From positions 1-8,352 of the forward strand of contig CASFXO010000417.1 of NCBI GenBank assembly GCA_949298665.1: a DNA stretch of 8,352 nucleotides. The letters run 5' to 3'. The stretch is from an uncultured Lentisphaeria bacterium. Lineage in GTDB: Bacteria; Verrucomicrobiota; Lentisphaeria; Victivallales; Victivallaceae. The notes under the pieces were generated by a model. That model saw only the letters and a program-made list of their open reading frames with translations, did no database searches and was not told the origin of the DNA. The position numbers and the translations under genes are program-made. Below, in pieces: positions 1 to 5,423 of this stretch; within the stretch, counting starts at the first letter, position 1, and each line of letters starts with the position of its first letter.

Positions 1-245
1 ACGCCCCCTTCGGCATTATTCGTACCGGTCGCAACCGGTTCTCCCAATTGATCGAATGCAGTTTCCGAAAATTGTTCCCGGAACAGCCGGATGGAATTTT
101 CTCCCATGCCGTCGCCGATCAGCAGGAATCCGTATTTCGCCAGGGAACTCTCCGGCTTTTCTGCCGCATCTCCAGTTGGTATCCATCCGGTCCCAATCAG
201 CAGGAATACCCCGATGACAACAATTTTCCCCAGTATTTTCCGCAT
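1..245 (-). CDS. alkaline phosphatase family protein, N-terminal part (cut by left edge)
   Basis: Seen: the ATG at 243-245 opens a frame with no stop to base 1, giving 81 codons. Residues 1-28 look like a Sec signal peptide: basic MRKILGK, hydrophobic IVVIGVFLLIG, and a possible cleavage at GDA|AE. The next stretch, KYGFLLIGDGMGENS, carries the IGDGMG motif (residues 43-48). In the PhoA family this motif follows the first beta strand, and its Asp (here D45) binds the active-site metals. The last visible residues, TNNAEGGV, lie where the family has the VTDSAA motif with the catalytic serine, which would be just outside the window. Known: the family hydrolyses phosphomonoesters outside the cytoplasm. 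The start is supported by AAAGGAG (bases 253-259 on the complement), 7 bases before the ATG. It lies 31 bases after the pseudopilin gene with no terminator between, so co-transcription is likely. Whether this is a classic phosphatase or a related family member cannot be judged from this fragment. Confidence 0.85.
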   Translation of the reverse strand, partial: MRKILGKIVVIGVFLLIGTGWIPTGDAAEKPESSLAKYGFLLIGDGMGENSIRLFREQFSETAFDQLGEPVATGTNNAEGG

Positions 246-276
246 ATAAAAACTCCTTTATCGTACCCATCATTGA

Positions 277-1038
277 TTAAAGATTCGGCAACCCGCTTAC
301 CCAGGCGACCTCGTAAAACGCCCCCGGACCACCCTTCAAACCGGAAATGATCTTGAACGGCCTATTCGCGGTGTCGACCCGCACCCCGTAACCGTTTCTG
401 GTCTGCAGATCGCCCGGTGCAACTGCTTCGGCGTGGCCGTCGGCAAAGACCATATTGGCAAATCCATTATGAAGGAAAAACACCCGTCCGCGTCCGGGAC
501 TTTCCTTTTTGTGATAGAGATTGTAATTCGGCAGCCCGCTGCTCGAATCCACCGTGTCTCCCAACAGCGAGATGACCGCCGGTCGGCGGAGAAACTTCGC
601 AAACGACAAGCTGATGGTGAAACCGTCCGAAATCGCGCTCGGCGTGGCGTTCCAAGCCCCGTAACTGTAGCGGAGAATCCGATCCGGGCTGGTGTTCTTG
701 ATGGTCATCCGGGTAGACGGGCAGAAGAAGGGCGCGGTGGGCTTCTGGTAAGAGGCGATGTAGTTGCAGCGCGCCAGCATGGTGCCCCAGCTGATGTCAT
801 AGGCCTCTTCTCCTTTCGGATCGAAAGAGGCGGCGGAAACCCGCGAATGAAAATAGTTCCGGTAATCCATCCCGTACAGGCTGACGGCCGTTCCCAGCTG
901 CTTCTGATTGCTCATGCAGGAAATGGCGTGAGCCCGGTTGCGCGCACCGGCCAGGGCCGGCATCAGCATGGAAGCCAGAATCGCGATGATCGCAATCACC
1001 ACCAGCAGTTCGATCAGAGTAAAATGTCGCTGTCTCAT
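277..1038 (-). CDS. pseudopilin-like protein, prepilin-type N-terminus with H-X9-DG motif
   Basis: Seen: 253 aa starting MRQRHFTLIELLVV. The prepilin cleavage/methylation signature is at residues 5-10, with F6 as expected +1 residue and E10 at +5, followed by a hydrophobic helix to about residue 30. The residue before the cut is His (H5) rather than the usual Gly. The C-terminal part has H190 and D200-G201, an exact H-X9-DG motif, and an FFCPS stretch at about 104-108; both are typical of the DUF1559-type or H-X9-DG proteins abundant in Lentisphaerota and Planctomycetota. Known: proteins of this class resemble type II secretion or type IV pilus pseudopilins in the N-terminal helix, and their individual roles are mostly unknown. 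Inference: an envelope-anchored protein processed by prepilin peptidase. GGGAG lies a few bases upstream of the ATG at 1038. It is the first gene of a likely two-gene operon with the phosphatase and is divergent from an AraC-family regulator. Confidence 0.9.
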   Translation of the reverse strand: MRQRHFTLIELLVVIAIIAILASMLMPALAGARNRAHAISCMSNQKQLGTAVSLYGMDYRNYFHSRVSAASFDPKGEEAYDISWGTMLARCNYIASYQKPTAPFFCPSTRMTIKNTSPDRILRYSYGAWNATPSAISDGFTISLSFAKFLRRPAVISLLGDTVDSSSGLPNYNLYHKKESPGRGRVFFLHNGFANMVFADGHAEAVAPGDLQTRNGYGVRVDTANRPFKIISGLKGGPGAFYEVAWVSGLPNL

Positions 1039-1150
1039 AGTGTTCTCCCATTCTTCGACGGGGGCACGGCCGGATGTCTTCTCAGCTCATGCCTCGTCCA
1101 CTCAGGATTCATCCTTTTCCGTTAAAAGTCCTGTTTGTCTTCCACCGACT

Positions 1151-1177
1151 CCGCATTGGATCACTTCCATAATGCGG
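1151..1177. repeat. 27-base imperfect palindrome in the pseudopilin leader
   Basis: Seen: arms CCGCATT (1151-1157) and AATGCGG (1171-1177), extended inward by GGA (1158-1160) pairing with TCC (1166-1168). This leaves a five-base loop and a two-base bulge. On the minus strand it lies about 113 bases upstream of the pseudopilin start, so it could fold in the mRNA leader or act as a DNA operator. No T-run follows it directly on either strand, so it is not an obvious intrinsic terminator. A 7-base arm alone could occur by chance in a region this long; the inner 3 bp make it somewhat less likely. Confidence 0.4.
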
Positions 1178-1199
1178 GTCTTCCGTTTTTTCCGAGCAT

Positions 1200-1232
1200 A
1201 CTATAACCGGCCCGGATAAGGGAACGGTTTCC
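1200..1232 (-). promoter_or_regulatory. possible pseudopilin promoter region with operator-like inverted repeat
   Basis: On the minus strand, TATAGT (1200-1205) matches the -10 consensus at 5 of 6 positions, and transcription would start near 1193. The -35 position 17 bases upstream reads ACCGTT, a poor match, so activator dependence would be expected if this is the promoter. That -35 position lies inside GGGAACGGTTTCC (plus strand, 1220-1232), an inverted repeat of the form GG.AAC.GTT.CC with one mismatched pair. Such a site overlapping the -35 could bind a regulator. This is inferred from pattern only. Confidence 0.25.
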
Positions 1233-1475
1233 GCACTATTTGCTTTTTGTTAAAGACAGCGGCGCAACCGTCCCCCTTCCGCTCAATGCCCGTCGGCGTC
1301 GAATCCGACCGCCCGATCGGCAGGGTGAGACCTTCATCCGCATTCCGCCCCGCTGACCGCATCAACGATTTTTTGATTCATCCGTCTGTCTCCGTTATGG
1401 ATATTATAATAAAAAAAGGGCCGAAAAAAATGATGAAAACAATATTATTTTTGACGATTTTTCACTTTTTCGACA

Positions 1476-1519
1476 TTGTCTTCTCCTTTCCGGCGTCTAT
1501 ATTGTCTCCGGCAGAAGGA
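1476..1519 (+). promoter_or_regulatory. candidate promoter and ribosome binding site of the AraC-family gene
   Basis: TTGTCT (1476-1481, 4 of 6 to the -35 consensus) and TATATT (1498-1503, 5 of 6 to the -10 consensus) are separated by 16 bases, so transcription would begin near 1510. AGAAGGA (1513-1519) follows and sits 11 bases before the ATG at 1531, a slightly long but usable spacing. The leader would be only about 20 bases. The surrounding sequence is AT-rich, so chance matches are easier here; TTGACG at 1451-1456 is another possible -35 but lacks a good -10. Confidence 0.35.
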
Positions 1520-1530
1520 ACATTCTTGAT

Positions 1531-2442
1531 ATGAGTGCGGAAATCATCATCCTTTGGAAGGGAATCCCCTACCACTTGGTTCCAGAGGAAGCCAAGATAC
1601 ACCATTCCGTATTTCCTCCGGGATTTCCGTTTGTCCGGCACACCCATCCGGCCTATCATCTGATTCTGGTGGAACAGGCCAGCTGTACGTTGGACGTTAC
1701 CGGCTGTTCGCCGCTGCTGTGCCGCGAAAATACGCTGCTGCTGATCAATCCCAATGTGGAACACCGCTTTATCTATGCCGACACCAGGGGCTGCATGCAC
1801 AGTTCGCTGATCTGGAACTTCGTCGACGCGGCCGGTCGCCGTCTGTTGCGTCCGCTGCAGGAACTGGGGGGACGGCCGGGCAGGGAGGCGCTGCGTCCTT
1901 ATGCGGCAACGGTGCTGACCCCGGTTCAGGCAAGCGGTTTCCGGCTGCGGCAACGCGAATGCGAGCGCTTTCTGTCACGCCGGGACCCGGGGGTGTCCTC
2001 CCTGAAATTCTTCAATCTGGTCAGCTTCGGCATGGAACTGTTGTGGGGAGATCACTGGCCGCGCGGAACGGACTCCGGACGACTAGGCACTGCCGACAAC
2101 TTGACCGAACGGATACAGACGCTGATCGAAACCCATTTTCCCGACCCGGACTTCACCGTGCGGCGCCTGGCGGGAAGTCTGCAATTCAGCGTCAGTTATC
2201 TCAATGCGGTGTTCTCCCGGGAAAACGGCTGCAGCATCGCCACCGCTCTGCGGATGCGCCGCCTGGAATATGCCCGGGAACTTCTGAAAAACACCACCCA
2301 TTCGGTCAAATACATCTACGAGCAATGCGGCTTCACCCGGCAGAATTATTTTGCCGCCGCCTTCCGGCGCGAAAGCGGCATGACTCCGCTGGAATACCGC
2401 AAACACTTCCGGCGCGGCACCCCGGAGGACTCATTTTCATAA
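1531..2442 (+). CDS. AraC-family transcriptional regulator with cupin-like N-terminal domain
   Basis: Seen: 303 aa, a normal length for this family. The N-terminal part has a cupin-like sensing domain: FPFVRHTHPAYHLILV at about residues 32-47 and NTLLLINPNVEHRF at 67-80, the usual pattern of AraC arm/cupin domains. The C-terminal 100 residues form the double helix-turn-helix DNA-binding domain. The first HTH is at about 208-230 (FTVRRLAGSLQFSVSYLNAVF). The second is at about 258-293 and contains YIYEQCGFTRQNYFAAAFRRESGMTPLEYRK split across it, the family hallmark. Known: AraC proteins with cupin domains usually respond to sugars or other small ligands. The ligand here cannot be told. It is divergent from the pseudopilin-phosphatase operon, which is its likely target, and it may also control itself. 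It ends 32 bases before the end of the convergent ankyrin gene, and no clear terminator was found in that gap. Confidence 0.93.
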   Translation: MSAEIIILWKGIPYHLVPEEAKIHHSVFPPGFPFVRHTHPAYHLILVEQASCTLDVTGCSPLLCRENTLLLINPNVEHRFIYADTRGCMHSSLIWNFVDAAGRRLLRPLQELGGRPGREALRPYAATVLTPVQASGFRLRQRECERFLSRRDPGVSSLKFFNLVSFGMELLWGDHWPRGTDSGRLGTADNLTERIQTLIETHFPDPDFTVRRLAGSLQFSVSYLNAVFSRENGCSIATALRMRRLEYARELLKNTTHSVKYIYEQCGFTRQNYFAAAFRRESGMTPLEYRKHFRRGTPEDSFS

Positions 2443-2474
2443 ACCCTTCGCCTCCGGAGCAACGCCGATGCCGG

Positions 2475-5264
2475 TTACGGCCGGAGCAGTTCCGCAAGGT
2501 CGCTCCGGTTCCGCTCCCGGGCGACGTCGGCGGCCGTCCGCCCGCCGCGGTCCCGCAGCGAGGCGTCGGCACCGGCCTCCAGCAGCTCCCGGATCGCTTC
2601 CGGCTCCTCGCTGTACTGCGCGGCATAATGCAGCGCGGTGCGGCCGGAATGATTGGCCTGATTGATGTTCCGCGTGCTCCGGATCAGCGCCCGGCGAATC
2701 TCCTTCGGTCCGTTCACCTGCATGGTGAACATCAGCGCGGTATCGCCGTCCCGGTCGCCGACATCCGGATCGGCTCCGGCCTCCAGCAGGACCTGAACCG
2801 TCTCCACGCCCTTGGCGGCGGCGGCCAGATGCAGCGGCACATGGCCTTGTCCGTCGGCCGTACCGCAGGGGGCGCCGAGCGCGAGCAGTTTGCGCACCAT
2901 GATCACATTGGGCGCCATGGCGGCGACGTGCAGCGGGGTGCGGCCGTATTTCGGTTCCGGCCGGTCCAGCGGATCCCCGGCCTGTTTGAGGACGTCGATC
3001 ATACCGTCGTCGGTCCCGCGCCGGGCGATGTTGACGGCGGTTTCCCCGGGATAGTTTTCGTACTGCGCGTAATCGAATCCCAGCTCGATCATTTCCCGGA
3101 CCACGTCCGAAGCGTCGTTCCGTCCCGCCACCTGAAAAGCGTTGTACAACCGGGCTCCATCATTGCAGTCGTAATACTCGCTGCCGCCGAAATTCAGGCT
3201 CCAGCGTCCGTAGAGGTCGATCAGAAACGCCTTGTCCGTTTCTGTCCAGTCCCCCTGCTGAATCAGCGTCTTCAATTGTTCTCTGCCCGCGGTGCCTTCC
3301 CCGTCGAGATACGCGAGCTCGGCGGCGCGCAGGGCTTCCGCCCGTTCCCCGGTAAACAGCCGCAACTCGGTCGGGAGATCACCGAACTGCGGCACCAGCG
3401 GGTACCACAGCCCGCCCCCGGTGCCGCGCCAGAAACGGTTACGGCAGAAATCGGCGAACTTCTCCATCCCACCGTATTCCCGGATGGTGGCCGCCGCCTG
3501 ATCGTAGCGCAGCGTCGCCATCTCAAAAAGCGCCCGGTGCACCAGCAGGAAATCATATCCGTCGGAGCCCTTCTCCACCGCCTCAAGCCGTCTGGCGAAC
3601 AGCCGGTCGCCGCGGGCCGGCAGATCGCCTTCGCGGTAAATGTTCTTCCAGCGGTAATCCGGATAGTCCCACGCCACGCGCCCGAGTTGAATGAACCCCA
3701 GCGACGGAATATCCGTATCGTAACGTTCCGTCGCCATCGCCGCGTCGGCCAGCTGCCGGATCAGCTGATGGGAACCGCCCCAGCGCGGCAGCAGGCCCCA
3801 GCTCAGATTGCTGTAGGCGCTGGAAATATCCGGATAAATCTTCACAAGTTTATTGAAAACCTCGATGCGGTCCCGCACCGAACCGTCGCCCATCTCCACG
3901 GAAAGCAGCTGTACATAGGGATTCCCCCATTCCGGGTGCAGCTCCAATGCCTTGTAAAAGGCTTCGCGCGCCAGTCTCAGCTCCCGCCGGAATCCCTCCC
4001 GGCCGCGGCGGCTCACGGTATTGGCGAAGCCGCTGCCGCGGGCGTCCCAGGCCCGGGCGACGGCGGCCCTCCCGGAAATCATCGCCCACATCCACGGGTC
4101 CACCCGGTCCCGGTCGCCGGCCAGCTCGGCCTCGTACCGCTTGAAATCATCATTGCTGCTGCAACCGGAAATCACATTGTAGATGTGATGCATGTATTCT
4201 CCCGAAGCCCCGGCGCGAAGCTGGTTGAGAAATTCCCGGATCATGGAATTCGTCTGATTCCGGTACATCTGCCCCTCGGGAACGATTCCCCGCAGGTAAT
4301 CAATGGCGCAGGCCCGCAAAAAGGTATTCCGGGGAATCTTCAGCAAACTCCGCCGCACCTCCAGCCCGAACTCCGGCGTCCGGCGCAGCTTCTCATCCCG
4401 CCCCCGCCGCACCAGCCGGCAGAACTCCGCCGGCGGGTCTTCCAGCGGGGTATCGGACACCGGAGCCTGTTCCCACGCGGCGTCTTCCCCCCTGATCCAG
4501 CCGCGAATGAAGCAATCCAGCACCTTCGGATCGGCGTTCGGCCACTCGGACCGGATTTTTTCCTCCAGCATCTTCTCCCGCAGCGGGGCGAAATCCTGGT
4601 TGGAAAGGGCCTTGCTCAGGTCGGAAAAGGTGTCCGCAAAGGGATTTTCCGCCTGGGCGTCCACGTCCGCCGCCGCGTCCTTTTCCTCCCCGCCCGCCAA
4701 CTGCCGCATCCGGCGTAACAGTTCCCGCAGCTCGCGGGCATCCTCCGTCATGGACCGTTGCAGCAATAAATCCATCTGTTTTTCGGAAGCGGCCGACGCG
4801 GCTTTCCACAACGCCCGGGCCGCGATCAGTTCCGGCGAGGAATCCAGCAGTTCCCGACGTTTCCGGGCCAGCATCTGCATCTGCCGCTGCTGCACGCCGA
4901 TTTCCCGCAACCGGGATTCATCGCCGAGATATTCCCGGTATTGTCTGGAAGCCTCCTGATATTGGCGGTCGATTTCGGCGAACTCCCGGTTGTCCCGCCG
5001 GAACGTGGCCTCCGCCTCCGCCATCGCTTTCAAGGCTGCCATTTCCTCTGCCGCCAGCCGTCGGAACGTCGCGTCCTTGATCAGGATCGTCTGGAGCACC
5101 CGCTGCCGGAGTTCATTGAACGCCTGTTGCCACTCGTCTTTGTACTTTTCCGGATCCTCGCGGAGCTTCTCCCAGAGCTCCAGCACCGGACCGCCCTGTA
5201 GAGGGAAAACCGCAACGAACCACACCGCCGTCCCGACCGCAACACGCTTCCATAAAGGCATCAT
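2475..5264 (-). CDS. exported coiled-coil / TPR-like / ankyrin-repeat protein
   Basis: Seen: 929 aa from the ATG at 5262-5264. Residues 1-24 (MMPLWKR, then hydrophobic VAVGTAVWFVAVF) look like a signal peptide. About 57-187 is a highly charged, Glu/Arg/Gln-rich helical stretch likely to form coiled coil. About 389-495 is helical and TPR-like, with AWDARGSGFANTV (405-417) followed by an AREAFYKALELHPEW stretch; this resembles, from memory, the DUF4034 family. About 700-929 holds six to seven ankyrin repeats, the clearest being GRTPLHVAA, GHVPLHLAA and GRTALHYAA with following LLEAGAD turns. Known: ankyrin and TPR repeats bind proteins. Inference: a periplasmic or surface scaffold or inhibitor; no catalytic motif is visible. 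Start choice: AAAGGA (complement of 5272-5277) is 7 bases upstream of 5264 and the signal peptide begins there, whereas the longer frame from 5333 adds 23 unremarkable residues and would begin upstream of the candidate -10. Single-gene unit by its flanking signals. Confidence 0.85.
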   Translation of the reverse strand: MMPLWKRVAVGTAVWFVAVFPLQGGPVLELWEKLREDPEKYKDEWQQAFNELRQRVLQTILIKDATFRRLAAEEMAALKAMAEAEATFRRDNREFAEIDRQYQEASRQYREYLGDESRLREIGVQQRQMQMLARKRRELLDSSPELIAARALWKAASAASEKQMDLLLQRSMTEDARELRELLRRMRQLAGGEEKDAAADVDAQAENPFADTFSDLSKALSNQDFAPLREKMLEEKIRSEWPNADPKVLDCFIRGWIRGEDAAWEQAPVSDTPLEDPPAEFCRLVRRGRDEKLRRTPEFGLEVRRSLLKIPRNTFLRACAIDYLRGIVPEGQMYRNQTNSMIREFLNQLRAGASGEYMHHIYNVISGCSSNDDFKRYEAELAGDRDRVDPWMWAMISGRAAVARAWDARGSGFANTVSRRGREGFRRELRLAREAFYKALELHPEWGNPYVQLLSVEMGDGSVRDRIEVFNKLVKIYPDISSAYSNLSWGLLPRWGGSHQLIRQLADAAMATERYDTDIPSLGFIQLGRVAWDYPDYRWKNIYREGDLPARGDRLFARRLEAVEKGSDGYDFLLVHRALFEMATLRYDQAAATIREYGGMEKFADFCRNRFWRGTGGGLWYPLVPQFGDLPTELRLFTGERAEALRAAELAYLDGEGTAGREQLKTLIQQGDWTETDKAFLIDLYGRWSLNFGGSEYYDCNDGARLYNAFQVAGRNDASDVVREMIELGFDYAQYENYPGETAVNIARRGTDDGMIDVLKQAGDPLDRPEPKYGRTPLHVAAMAPNVIMVRKLLALGAPCGTADGQGHVPLHLAAAAKGVETVQVLLEAGADPDVGDRDGDTALMFTMQVNGPKEIRRALIRSTRNINQANHSGRTALHYAAQYSEEPEAIRELLEAGADASLRDRGGRTAADVARERNRSDLAELLRP

Positions 5265-5304
5265 GACCGCATCCTTTCCGGTAGTGGAAGTCAACTCTGA
5301 AATT

Positions 5305-5333
5305 ACTATTCCGTCCGCCGGCTTCTTTTTCAA
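5305..5333 (-). promoter_or_regulatory. candidate promoter of the ankyrin-repeat gene
   Basis: On the minus strand TTGAAA (5328-5333, 5 of 6 to the -35 consensus) is followed after exactly 17 bases by AATAGT (5305-5310, 4 of 6 to the -10 consensus). Transcription would begin near 5298, giving a leader of about 34 bases that contains the AAAGGA ribosome binding site. It lies between the upstream terminator and the chosen start, and it argues against translation from 5333. Confidence 0.45.
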
Positions 5334-5354
5334 GTCCCGGCAAAACGGCAGCAG

Positions 5355-5386
5355 AAAAAAGCCGGATTTTTCTCCGTCTGTCCGGC
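5355..5386 (-). terminator. intrinsic terminator of the glycosyltransferase operon
   Basis: On the minus strand the arms GCCGGA (5381-5386) and TCCGGC (5361-5366) enclose a 14-base loop and are followed immediately by TTTTTT (5355-5360). The loop end carries a run of A opposite in character to the tail. It lies 37 bases past the stop codon of the glycosyltransferase gene and upstream of the ankyrin gene's candidate promoter, so it would separate the two units. Confidence 0.6.
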
Positions 5387-5398
5387 GCCACGCCGTGT

Positions 5399-5415
5399 CC
5401 GGAGAAGCCCTCCGG
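5399..5415 (-). repeat. short hairpin just past the glycosyltransferase stop codon
   Basis: CCGGAG and CTCCGG arms of 6 bp enclose a 5-base loop, 8 bases after the stop codon at 5424-5426. No T-run follows, so by itself it is not an intrinsic terminator. Together with the hairpin at 5355-5386 it may protect the mRNA 3' end or strengthen termination. Confidence 0.4.
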
Positions 5416-5423
5416 CGCGGTCG

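Larger units (their letters stand above)
1039..1530. other. divergent intergenic region between pseudopilin and AraC genes
   Basis: This 492-base stretch has no convincing protein gene. It separates two divergent genes and holds a 27-base imperfect palindrome (1151-1177), a GGnAACnGTTnCC-like element (1220-1232), and an AT-rich patch from about 1361 to 1505 that stands out against the GC-rich surroundings. A TATAAT hexamer occurs on both strands within 1403-1410 (ATTATAAT), but neither copy has a good -35 element at 16-18 bases. The word TGTCT occurs at 1387-1391, 1477-1481 and 1503-1507. The part from about 1255 to 1360 is GC-rich and I see no recognisable content in it. Confidence 0.6.

Noticed and set aside
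16..273. 85-codon minus-strand frame at the left edge
   Set aside because: It overlaps the phosphatase gene in another frame, whereas the frame from 245 shows a signal peptide and the IGDGMG motif.
1200..1362. 53-codon minus-strand frame upstream of the pseudopilin gene
   Set aside because: No ribosome binding site, no recognisable motif, and it overlaps the possible promoter region; most likely chance.
2443..2474. Possible bidirectional terminator between the AraC and ankyrin genes
   Set aside because: Only a 6-bp CTCCGG/CCGGAG pairing with a 23-base loop and no T-run on either strand; not convincing as an intrinsic terminator.
1554..4718. 1054-codon open frame on the plus strand
   Set aside because: It overlaps the AraC gene in another frame and runs antisense to the ankyrin gene. 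Its product is rich in Pro, Arg, Gly and Gln with no recognisable domain, as expected when GC-rich codons leave few stops on the opposite strand.
5265..5333. N-terminal extension of the ankyrin protein to an ATG at 5333
   Set aside because: The extension puts 23 polar residues before the signal peptide, the start would precede the candidate -10 element, and the ATG at 5264 has a well-spaced AAAGGA site.
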